Below, piece after piece: positions 33,373 through 42,870 of a DNA stretch of 64,000 bases. The translations under genes and the position numbers were made by a program. The notes under the pieces are model-generated. The model saw only the letters and a list, made by a program, of their open reading frames with translations. It was not told the DNA's origin and ran no database searches. Within the stretch, counting starts at the first letter, position 1. Each line of letters begins with the position of its first letter. The stretch is from positions 5,766,001 through 5,830,000 of the forward strand of contig JASDFA010000002.1 in assembly GCA_035772735.1 (NCBI GenBank). The letters run 5' to 3'. The DNA is from Datura wrightii (taxonomy: Eukaryota; Streptophyta; Magnoliopsida; Solanales; Solanaceae).

Positions 33373-34718
33373 GCTTAACGATGTCGAGCCGCGACGGTAA
33401 ACCAGGCGCTGCACGGGAGGCAACCCGTGAAAAATTTTTCTTTCTTTTTGTAAAGTGTAAATAGATTTTTCTTTTCTTTTTCTTTTTCTTGATTTACTAC
33501 AAAAAAATTTCGTTTTAGTTTTTGTTTTATTTGTATTTAGAGGGAAACCTATAATTCTAACCAATTTTGTATAGTGAGATGAAGTTCAGGTTAAACGGAG
33601 AAAAATATGCATGAAATCGCAAAGGAAAAGTCGAGGTATGATAATTAACAAAAAGTGGCAAACAGTGAGCTGGGGCGACAGCTCTGTGTCACGGAGGGGG
33701 ACCTCCGCGTTACCTCCGTGACACGTTGAGGTATAATCCGGAAATTTTAAAAATTTCCAGAGCAGTCTCGCGATGGCTCCGTGTCACTGAGGTAGTGCAC
33801 CGCGATGCACTCCGTGACACGTTGCCTTGTATATCGTGACGGGTCACACCGGGTCGCCGGGTGACTCGCGCGATTTCCCTACTTTTTAACCCCGAAAACC
33901 CTCCCTTTTCCCTCATTTTTTAATCTCTCCACGACCAAAACCCCCCAAAACCCATCCCCCATCAACGTGACATGGAGTAAGGTAAGAAATTCAACAAGTT
34001 TTCTTCGATTCTTCAAAGTCAAGGTATGTTTTTCGATTTCCTCTCAAATTCTTGTCGATTGTCTTCGATATTGAGTATGTGAGGTGAGTTAAATTGCCCT
34101 AAGTAGAAATTAATCATGAATTCAAGTAAATTGTTGTTGATGAATGTTAGGAATGTCGTTATGATTGCTTGAACTTGTCAATTGCATAAATTAATCGAAT
34201 TTGCTAGATAATATCAATTTTAGGGCTTGTTTTTGAATTTGAAGTTGAAAATGTAGTGAACTTGTGAATTTCTTGCCTGGATGTATATGTTGAATGAGAT
34301 GAGTCGATATACAAATTGTTAGGATGTTAATAGAACGACGGATTCTCGGGTTAAGGGAATGTTGAAATTTGTAAGAATTTGGTTGGTTGTATAGGTTCGT
34401 GTAGATAAATTTTTGTTGTTGTTTTTGTTTCTTTGTTTTTCCTTGCTAAGTGCAATGGTTAAGATATTAGCGATGGTAGTGATTGTGATTGGCTGTACGA
34501 AGTCTGAGTAGTACATAGAAGATATACCGTAGAATTTTTCGAACGCACTAAGTATGATTGTATAGTTGGTTATTTTGTCTAAATAAAGATAATCTTGCCG
34601 TATTATTGTAACTGTAGCTAAGGACTAAGTGTGGGGTAACCTAGCGTAACCCGACCTTAGTCGAAGTTAATATCCGTTAGCTTAACATTGATCTTGTCTA
34701 CTTGGATTGACAGGTACA
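33373..34718 (+). promoter_or_regulatory. Upstream region of the cargo ORF: LTR-like hairpins, leader and probable intron
   Basis: The gag-end motif GGGAGGCAACCC (33418-33429) is followed by a T-rich stretch. Then come two hairpins of LTR type. GTGTCACGGAGG pairs with CCTCCGTGACAC (33686-33697, 33713-33724). CGTGTCACTGAG pairs with CTCCGTGACACG (33780-33791, 33810-33821), almost identical in arms and loop to the U3 hairpin at 29872-29913. A pyrimidine-rich leader follows (33870-33960). Strong donor AAGGTAAGA (cut at 33981/33982) or AAGGTATGT (34023/34024) and acceptor GATTGACAG (34713) bracket a T-rich intron that ends 5 bp before the ATG. Promoter and splicing are inferred. Confidence 0.5.
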
Positions 34719-35939
34719 ATGGCAAGCCGACAAGAGAAAGGGAAAGGTGCATCAACTTCGGGCGCCGGAAGGAAGCGAATCAGACTGGGCACAACAGTCC
34801 CAGCAGCACCAGCAGTTCCACGCGGCCAACGCTGCCAATATGGAACAAGATGGGTGACTGATGAGGGGAAAAAGTGGTACGCAAAGCACAAAGAAAACAA
34901 ATATTTCCCCGAGGAGCACATAGCACGGGAACCATTGGCACAGGAGTTCCCTAGGATGGTCCACCGAATCGAGGCAGCTGGGCTCAATTTCATCTTTGAA
35001 GAGCCCAAGGAATGCAATCTGCACCTGGTTCGGGAGTTCTATGCCAACTGGAACCCGACTATCAGAAGCCACACCATCAAGATCAGAGGGAAAATAGTCA
35101 CCTTGGAGCCCCACCACCTCAATGCCATCATAGGAGCGCGAGACACAGACGCCCACGTACTCCGACAACTGAACATTACCCCACCATATACGGACATCAG
35201 ACGCACATTGTGTGGGACTCGATCGACAGCTAGATGGAGCAGACACAAAGAGAGGGGCTACCACCAGACTCCGCCATATTCACAGATGAACAGGGAAGCC
35301 CGAATCTGGCTGAAGATAGTCTGCTCATGCCTAATCCCAGGGGTACATATGACAGATGTAGCCCGGGATCGTGTATGCATGGTGTACGCCCTGATGAAAG
35401 GGCTGGAGATCAACGTGGGGGCGGTAATTATCTCCGCCATGAAGAGAGCCCGGTTGCACCAGGGGCACAAGTATGGCTTTGGTGGACTACTCACCACCTT
35501 CCTCAGGGGCCTAGATGTCAAGGAGGAAGCCCTTGACTATATCCTGCAGATGGAGCAGCGGGCCTTAGATGTTACTAAAACTAAGGCTCTCGACACCACC
35601 CACGGGCCAGTGCTTACACTTGGCGAGCGACATGCTCGTGATGACCAGTATATGGCTCGGATGTATGAGATGCAGATACTCCAGCTGAAGATAGGAGGGA
35701 GGCCGGCGACAGAGGAGGAGCTATGGCAGCTCGAGCTAGACTACCCCTTCGGTGAAAACGCCAGGGCTCAATGCCGAGTGGGGCTAGCATTTGTAGAGCC
35801 TAAAGATGATGATGTCCCCACAGACGAGGAGACACGTCGGAAGGACACCGATGTGCAGTCCGATGATGAAGACGGGGGCAACTCAGACATGGGAGATGAA
35901 GCAGCAGCACCCGACGAAGAAGTGAAATACTTTGACTGA
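34719..35939 (+). CDS. Intact putative plant transposon protein (Transposase_32-like), 406 aa
   Basis: An uninterrupted frame opens MASRQEKGKGASTSGAGRKR, and its ATG lies 5 bp after a good splice acceptor. I prefer it to the longer non-ATG extension. The N-terminus is basic and Ser/Gly-rich, possibly a nuclear signal. The conserved middle has LVREFYANWNPTIRSH (codons about 105-120), LEPHHLNAIIGARD, LNITPPYTDIRRTLCG, EARIWLKIVCSCLIPGVHMT and DRVCMVYALMKGLEINVGAV (to about codon 245). The C-terminus is very acidic (DDDVPTDEE, DDEDGGNSDMGDE). The middle fits the family annotated as putative plant transposon protein, whose biochemical activity is unknown. It shows no DDE catalytic triad, zinc finger, signal peptide or membrane segment that I can see. 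It lies in the sense direction where pol or an env-like gene would sit. In contrast to gag it has no lesion. Confidence 0.85.
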   Translation: MASRQEKGKGASTSGAGRKRIRLGTTVPAAPAVPRGQRCQYGTRWVTDEGKKWYAKHKENKYFPEEHIAREPLAQEFPRMVHRIEAAGLNFIFEEPKECNLHLVREFYANWNPTIRSHTIKIRGKIVTLEPHHLNAIIGARDTDAHVLRQLNITPPYTDIRRTLCGTRSTARWSRHKERGYHQTPPYSQMNREARIWLKIVCSCLIPGVHMTDVARDRVCMVYALMKGLEINVGAVIISAMKRARLHQGHKYGFGGLLTTFLRGLDVKEEALDYILQMEQRALDVTKTKALDTTHGPVLTLGERHARDDQYMARMYEMQILQLKIGGRPATEEELWQLELDYPFGENARAQCRVGLAFVEPKDDDVPTDEETRRKDTDVQSDDEDGGNSDMGDEAAAPDEEVKYFD

Positions 35940-36199
35940 TCAGGGAGTTCCACCACCCGATTTTGTGCTATTTTAATTTTTGTGAACACTGGGGACAGTG
36001 TTCGAGCTAAGTGTGGGGTGGGAGTAGTTAGGTGCTGGGTTGGGCTGTTTTGTATGTATGCTCTATTCTGTTATCGTGTATGTGAAAATTTGTTTGTCCC
36101 TGTGAGTTGTGAATTGTTAAGTTGTTTTGTATTTGTAAATTTATGTGAAATTGATGTGTATTGCTGAATGTTGCTAGCTGATTCTGTACATATTGTTGT

Positions 36200-36275
36200 T
36201 ATCGAAATGATCGATATTTTTAAAAATTTTAAAATATTTTGTACAGATTTTTTCTATCGAAATGATCGATATTTT
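36200..36275 (+). repeat. Twin copies of a 21-bp near-palindrome
   Basis: TATCGAAATGATCGATATTTT occurs at 36200-36220 and, identical, at 36255-36275. Within each copy TATCG and CGATA can pair around a 7-nt loop. The intervening 34 bp are AT-rich. Confidence 0.9.
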
Positions 36276-37772
36276 CAACAAATTTTTTAATTCTTGGGTT
36301 TCTCGGCATTTGTTTTCGGTTCTTTTACCGAGAATGGTCCCATTGAACCGAAGTCATAGTAGTGACCGTTCTCTATGATGGATGGATGACGACCGTCTTA
36401 AGGGAAATGTAGTCGTTAGGAGTAGATTTTTTTCAATTATTTTTCAGTTTTTTTCTTTGGTGGGTTGCATCCCAAAACCTGTAGTTACTGTATGGTTGCG
36501 AAATTCTGGTTGCATGTTGTACATGATATTTAAAATGCAAAGGTGATTCGTATGAAAGCATGCAACTTTGTAAATATGTTGAGATACCTAGGCCATAGAG
36601 TTCGATTCAGTGTGATTGAGGCTTAATGTTTGAATTCCTGTAATTAGCTGATTGAAGAGTCTGTGAATACATCTTGAATTGAGCATGTGCAAAAAGTGTG
36701 AAGTGAGGTGTTGTTATTCCATGCTATTGTGAAGTGTCTAGAACTTGCCTGATGTGTGTACAAAACGAAATGAAGGAGGTGTATTGTAGGAAAGGATGTA
36801 GGCATTTCTTTGTTTTAACCGAGAGTTTCTATTTTTCCTTGTCGTACACACCTTGATTGTATACCCTAGTCAGCCCGTTGAGCTTTAGCCTATTATTTTT
36901 TCTTTTGTCATAAAGTGTAAACCGAGCTTAATTCCTTCTTTTCATTAGCCGTAAAGTCTATACAAAACTCTTAAGCGCTTAAGAAGAGAAAATCATTTTC
37001 CCGAAGTGTCAAAGAGTGAGAATGGTGAAAAGAAAAAGAAAAAGCAGAGTGATAGAAGAAAAGAAAAGGGTGAAGGTGCACTTGTTATAAATAAACGATA
37101 ATGAAGGTGCATGAATAATATTTGTTGTTGTGTCAAGTGTACTTAATACGATAGGACATACTAAAGAAAAACATCAAGAATGGGATGATGGAAAAAAGAA
37201 ACAATGTCCATGAGTTGATGGGATGTGTTGAAAAGGCACTTAAGGATGCTAGTGGCTATTATTGGCTAACCCAATATTTACTAGTTCCATAGCTTCCATT
37301 ACAACCAGTTAAAGTCCTACGTGATCTTACATCGCACTTCTTTATATTAGTGGAGTAATACACTAAGGGCAAGCTTATGGGTCATGACATGATGCATGTG
37401 AATTCTTTTGGGAGAGAGAGCGAAATTGTGTTTACATGCCCCTGCTTGAATTCTTGTGAGTCATATGAGCAAAAAGGGGAAGATTCTCTTGTGTTGTGAG
37501 GGCACATGCTTGATGAAAGATTAATTTTCGTGTCGGATATCTTGATCAGCTGATTTGCATGAGTTTGCCAATATCGAGAGTCGATTCTTAAAGTCTAGGG
37601 GGTCTTGATGTATTGAAGGTCATTGCATTGATAAGACCATGCATGTTTTCTTGATGATTTGCTGTATTGAATAATCGGTATGATCGTAGCCTAAATTGTC
37701 CAACCAAAGTAGCGAGGTTGGGATGTAAATTGCATGAAGTGTAGGATTGTTGTTCGAGGACGAACAAAGATT

Positions 37773-37787
37773 TAAGTGTGGGGTAAG
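37773..37787 (+). promoter_or_regulatory. Polypurine tract of the Athila-like element
   Basis: TAAGTGTGGGGTAAG directly precedes the 3' LTR. A CGAGGACGAACAAAG block lies about 18 bp upstream, as in the related copies at 20156 and 48126. Confidence 0.8.
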
Positions 37788-39205
37788 TGATCTTGGGCAA
37801 ATTTATATGCCCAAGTGATACTCAAAAGTACCATTTTAGCCTTGTTTATCTACCAATGTGTATACATTCTCATGTAATTGGTAATAAAATGTGAATTTAT
37901 ACTAGCCAACATGATTAGCATTGTTTTGCAGGTAAAATGTAATTTCGGGAAGCTAAAGTTCATGTTGGATGATATCGGGGTTGGACTTGGATGCGAGCAA
38001 GGGATAAAGCATTGGACAACATGAAATAAAGGGGCTCCACGATGGAGCCATGTCACGCTGCCATCGCGGAGGCCTTCTGCCAGGATAGGGAAATTACGCC
38101 CAAATTCCAGAGAGGGTCCGCGTCTGGTCCGTGGCACGGTGGCTTGGCTCCGCGTTGCACGTCATGCCACGTTGAGCTTTAATTCCTGGACCCTCAGTTC
38201 TAGTGATGGTCCGCGTTCGTAGCGTGTCATGGAGGCAGTGCTCCGCGATGCACTCTGTGACACGTTGCTCGTTATTCCGGGAAAAATTCCCAGCAGTATA
38301 AATAGAACACTTAGGTTCATTTTTCAATATTCTAACTGGGTGGAGCAAGAACGTGGGTTACAGGCAGTTGAGGGACGAAAATATCAGGGTTTTTTCTCTC
38401 TTTCTTTCTTCTTTAATTCAATTGCTTGTATGATTAACACTCATTTAAAGATGTTTAATCCACAAATGAGTGGCTAATTCCTCTTCTTGCTGAGGTTATG
38501 AACAATTGTGATGAAATGTGATCATTGATTCTTTGATTTTTCATCTTTTCTTCCATGTTGTTCTATTAATTCTTGTTCTTACTGCTTTAATGTCTGGCCT
38601 ACGTTAATGTGCATCTAAAAAGTCCGGTTTCACTCGAGAGAGCAAGAAATTGGAAAGTTGTGAATTACTAGGATATGTTCTTTACTTGGTTTGGGAAAAT
38701 TGGGTATTGATTTGCTTTCAGGATAGAAATATACCTAAAAGACATATTAGTCAATTTAGGAACCGGGTTTGTATGGCTAGAACATGAATTGCATTTAATC
38801 ACAGAAATGTAGGTGGATGGTTCATGATTCTTAAGTGAGGTTAAATACGAGAGTTTTAATCTATTGGCAATAGTTCTTGGCTAGCAACTGGAGGAAAAGA
38901 TTAACCAAATTATAATGATAATTAATTTCATTACATGTTCGTTTAACCTCAGCATGCTCTCATTCATAGTTCAGACTCAAGGTAGATAATTGTTTTAGCT
39001 GTAGTATAAAAATTATAAAACAAACTATCAATCTCTTGGTTACACTGTTGTCTAAATTTTTAGAAGTGAAATATAGTACACTTGAGCAGATTGAACTTCA
39101 TCCAAGTCTCTGTGGGATCGATACTTGGCTTACTAAAGCCACTTACTACTTGTTCGACCACGTGCACTTGCGTGTCGTTTTATATACCCACAAAACACCG
39201 GAACA
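37788..39205 (+). repeat. 3' LTR of the Athila-like element
   Basis: Same length as the 5' LTR. The U3 hairpin is CGTGTCATGGAG with CTCTGTGACACG (38223-38234, 38253-38264), each arm with one C-to-T change. The TATA box is at 38297-38304. The ATGAC duplication follows. Confidence 0.95.
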
Positions 39206-39339
39206 ATGACTATCTCCGATTCATAACACATAGTTGAACTGATCTCATGCTTCACATAAACACTCATACACATAAAAGAAACATGCACACATGAACTGAA
39301 CATGAAAACTAAATGGGATCGTCGAGTACAACTGATACC

Positions 39340-39570
39340 TCAAGTCGGAACTGAGCTAGTAGAGAACAAATGTGGGTATCTAGCCATCATATCCGCTTCG
39401 GCTTCCCACGTAGCTCCCTCAATATGCTGATTTCTCCATAAAACCTTAACTAAAGCTACTTCTTTGTTCGTCAACTTCTGTACCTGACGATCCAAGATTT
39501 CAACGGGAATTTCTTCATAATTGAGGTTGTCTTTTACTCCAATGCTGTCTACCGGGACTGGTTGGATCAC
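39340..39570 (-). pseudogene. Tekay chromodomain and end of pol
   Basis: The minus frame reads VKDNLNYEEIPVEILDRQVQ, then NKEVALVKVLWRNQHIEGAT, then WEAEADMMARYPHLF before its stop at 39340. This is the chromodomain-like C-terminus of Tekay integrase, which in live elements binds heterochromatin marks and steers insertion. This segment itself is intact, but it is separated from integrase by a frameshift near 39570. The equivalent fragments at about 15880-16050 and 63785-64000 are closely related. The 3' non-coding region (39211-39339) and the nested element lie beyond it. Confidence 0.85.
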
Positions 39571-40865
39571 CCAAACACTTTTTCAAAAGCAACACATGAA
39601 AGACGAGATGAACTAAAGATAACTCCAATGGCAAGTCCAACTCATACGCCACCTTACCAACACCCTCATAACTTGGTAGGGACCAACATAGCGGGGACTG
39701 AGTTTTCCTTTCTTTCCAAACCGCATGACTCCCTTCATGGGAGATACCTTTAGAAATACCCAATCATCTACATCAAACTCCAAATCTCTTCTCCTCACAT
39801 CATCATACGATTTCTGTCGACTCTGAATGATTTTTAACCAGTCCCTTATCAACTGGACCTTCACCATCGCCTCGTGAACCGCATTTGGCCCTATCATAGC
39901 TGCCTCACAAACCTCAAACCATCTGATGGGAGTTCTACACCTCCGCCCATAGAGGGCCTCGAACGGTGCCATCTGGATGCTGGAGTGATAACTGTTATTA
40001 TAAGCAAACTCGATCAAGGGAAAATGATCATCCTAAATACCTTTAAAATCCATAACACATGCCCTTAACATATGCTCAAGATTCTGGATTGTTCGTTCCG
40101 CCTAGACATCCGTTTGCGGATGGAATGTTGTGTTGAGCTTAATCTGAGTCCCAAGTCCCTTCTGAAAACACCACCAGAACTGGGAGGTAAACTGAGTACC
40201 TCGGTATAAAATAATAGACAAGGGCACTCCGTGAAGTCAAAGCAACTCCATAATATACAACTTGGCTTAATCACCGATGAATTCGTGTTCTTGACTGGTA
40301 GGAAGTGTGCGACCTTTGTTAACCTGTGTACCACCATCCAAATGGAATCATAGTGTCAGCGAGTACGAGGTAGGCCTGTAATAAAATTCATATTAATCTC
40401 TTCCCACTTCCAAGTGGGAATGCTAATACCCTGAAGTATACCTCCCAGCCTTTGGTGCTTGAACTTCAATTGCTGACAGTTTCGATACTTGGCTACGAAC
40501 TCTGCAATATCCTTCTTCATACCATCCCATCAATAGATTTCCCTCAACTGCTGATACATCTTTGTGGATCCCCGATGGATGGAATATCTGGTACCATGTG
40601 CCTCATGCAATATCTGGAATCTCAAATTATCAACGTCCAGAACACATAGCTGACCCTTGTATCGAAGGAAACCATGTCTCCCTTGGGAGAAAACCTCCAC
40701 CTTTTAACTCCACACACTTCCTTCAGCTTTCTCAAAATCAGATCCTCATCTTGCATAGATTTGACATCAACCACCAAGGACGATTCTAGCCCATTCTGTA
40801 CAACAACACGCCATCAGTCGAGTCGATAAATCTAACCCCCAACCTTGCAAGTTGGTGAACATCTC
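39571..40865 (-). pseudogene. Tekay integrase, broken
   Basis: Minus strand: the zinc domain (HEAHGTRYSIHRG near 40600) has lost one of its cysteines (AKYRNCQQ where relatives have AKCPNC). The core's first catalytic Asp is replaced by Asn (INMNFITG, about 40385). The HFLPVKNTNSS segment and the following region are frameshifted (40065-40337). The C-terminal part is open from 40017 (EFAYNNSYHSSIQMAPFEAL, SPMKGVMRFGKKGKLSPRYV). It would have catalysed cDNA insertion. Two independent losses of essential residues plus frameshifts make it inactive. Confidence 0.85.
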
Positions 40866-42200
40866 TCACCAACCCCTTCCCTCATCCACGTGGGACAAAC
40901 TCTGCATAGAGAGCCTACTATGTGCATCCGCAACCACATTAGCCTTTCCTGGGTGGTAAAGGACACTCATATCATAGTCCTTTAGCAACTCCAACCACCT
41001 TCTTTGCCGAAGATTGAGATCTTTATGCATGAACACATATTGAAAGCTCTTGTGATCCGTGAACATGTCCACGTAAACCCAATACAAGTAATGCCGCCAT
41101 ATCTTCAGTGCAAACACCACTACAGCCAACTCAAGATCATGAGTCAGGTAATTCATTTTGTGAACCTTTAACTGTCGAGAGCCGTACGCTATCACCTTCC
41201 CCTGTTGCATCAACACACATCCCAGTCCGACTCTGAAGCATCACAATACACAACAAAGCCATTTGTAAACTCGGGTAAAGTCAATACTATTGCTGAAGTG
41301 ACTTGGGTCTTCAATTCCTGAAAGCTTTTATCAAAATCCTCTTACCATTGGAACTTTATCTTTTTTTGAGTCAACTTGGTCAAAGGTGCCGTAATAGATG
41401 AGAAACCCTCAACAAACCTTTTGTAATATCTCGCTAGGTCCAAGAAACTCCGAATTTCTAAAGGATTCACCGATCTAGGCCAATTCTTCACCGCTTCAAT
41501 ATTTTGAGAATCCCCCCTTATGCCCTCACTCGACACCACATGGCCTAGAAATGCCACCGAGTCCAGTCAAAATTCACATGTTATAAACTTTGCATACAAC
41601 TAACGATCCTTGAGGATCTGAAGCGCTACTCTCAGATGAGCGGCATGCTACTCCTCGCTCCGAGAGTATATAAGGATGTCATCAATGAACACAATTACGA
41701 ACATGTCCAAATATTCCTTGAATACCCTGTTTATTAGATCATAAAAGTTGTAGGAGCATTGGTTAGTCCAAATGACATAACTACAAACTCATAATGGCCA
41801 TGCCGGATCCTGAAGGCTGTCTTTGGGATATAACTCTCCCGGATTCTGAGCTGGTGATACCCAAACCTGAGATCTATCTTCAAGAAACACCTGGCACCCT
41901 AGAGCTGGTCAAATAAATCATCAATCGTGGGTAAGGGGTACCTATTCTTGATGGTGACCTTATTAAGTTGCCGATAAGCAATACACATTCGAAGGGATCC
42001 ATCCTTCTTCCGAACAAATAGAACCGGTACGCCCAATGGAGACTTGCTCGGTCTAATGAAAGCCTTATGCAACAAGTCCTTCAACTATTCCTTTAACTCT
42101 TTTAACTCAGTTGGGGCCATCCTATAAGAAGGAATAGAGATAGGTTGCGTATCGGGAAATAGATCAATTTCAAAATCAATTTTCCTTTCTGGAGGAACAC
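40866..42200 (-). pseudogene. Tekay reverse transcriptase and RNase H, broken
   Basis: The RT N-terminal part is at 41899-42084: LFVRKKDGSLRMCIAYRQLN, where relatives have CIDYRQ, so the catalytic Asp of motif A's neighbourhood is Ala here. IDLRFGYHQLRI follows at about 41870. The active-site box is VFIDD (codons on 41678-41689), with the two Asp intact. A stretch GHVVSSEGI lies at 41530. RNase H is an open segment at 40866-41216 (GKVIAYGSRQLKVHKMNY, then HDLELAVVVFALKIWRHYL, and MFTDHKSFQYVF). Stops and frameshifts separate these blocks (for example after 41899, and in 41560-41760). The enzyme would copy the element's RNA into DNA in the particle. Confidence 0.87.
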
Positions 42201-42870
42201 CTGGTAAATCATCAGGAAAAACCTCCGGATAATCGCACACTACTGGAACTGACTGATAGTCGGGGTCTCAGACTCTATATCCTTAACCCTGACTAGGTTG
42301 TACATGCAACCCTCAGAGATCATCTTCCTAGCCTTCAGATATGAAATAAACTGACTAGCTGGTACAACTGAATTACCTTTACATTCCAAAACTGACTCAC
42401 CCGGAAATCGGAATTCCACTTCACAGGTCCTATAATTAATCGAAGCATAACATGCAAACAACCAATCCATACACAAAATGATGTCAAAATCAGTTATGGA
42501 CAATTCTACTAAGTTCGCGGAGGTAACCTTATGCAACACCATAATGGGGCTACCTCTATATATCCACCTAGCTACAATTGATTCACCGACTAGAGTAGAT
42601 ACGGAGAATGGTTTTGATAGAATTTAAGGACTAACTCCAAAACTACTAGCAATTTAAGGGGTCGCAAAAGACAATGTAGCTCCTGGATCTAACAAAGCAT
42701 AAGCATCAATATGGAAGACTTGCAATATACCTGTGAACAAATCTGGCAAAGCCTCCTGCTCCTGGCGAGGTACTACGACATAAAACCTATTTCGGTGCTG
42801 ACCACCTGCTAAACTAGTGGAGGCACCCTACTGAGGGGGTCGTGCTGCTGGAGTGGTAGAACTGGCTGCA
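42201..42870 (-). pseudogene. Tekay aspartic protease and linker, broken
   Basis: The minus frame shows FHIDAYALLDPGATLSFATP (42655-42715), the D-P-G-A active site of gypsy proteases. SITDFDIILCMDWLFACYAS follows in the open segment 42240-42542, the standard block before RT. Stops flank both blocks (near 42637 and 42650). It would mature the gag-pol polyprotein. Confidence 0.8.

Larger units (their letters stand above)
35940..37787 (+). other. 3' non-coding region of the Athila-like element
   Basis: Contains GGGGACAGTGTTCGAGCTAA then GTGTGGGGTGGG (35990-36022), which resembles a false polypurine tract and marks where homology with 20156-22050 resumes. Next are the twin palindromes at 36200-36275, the 24-bp conserved block 36376-36399, and AT-rich sequence with no credible ORF. 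The last part (37300-37787) matches 20156-20640 and 48114-48575 on the opposite strand. Confidence 0.7.
29437..39205 (+). mobile_element. Complete non-autonomous Athila-like LTR retrotransposon carrying a cargo ORF
   Basis: Two 1418-bp LTRs (29437-30854, 37788-39205) flanked by a perfect target duplication ATGAC (29432-29436, 39206-39210). In order: 5' LTR, primer site at 30861, gag-protease pseudogene 31100-33372, a non-coding block, an intact 406-codon ORF 34719-35939, a 1.8-kb 3' region, polypurine tract, 3' LTR. No RT, RNase H or integrase motif is found in any frame of the interior. It must have moved with enzymes from an autonomous relative. By eye the LTRs differ at about 54 of 1418 positions (about 3.8%), with no length change and mostly transitions, so the insertion is moderately young. 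Gag plus LTRs without pol is like the elements called TR-GAG; the additional intact ORF is what sets this one apart. Confidence 0.95.

Noticed and set aside
33828..33834. TATA box (GTATATC) for the internal promoter
   Set aside because: The match is weak and there is no second copy to compare, so it is not called.
34752..35264. 170-codon minus-strand frame
   Set aside because: It is the shadow of the intact ORF 34719-35939, with no conserved motif and no start context.
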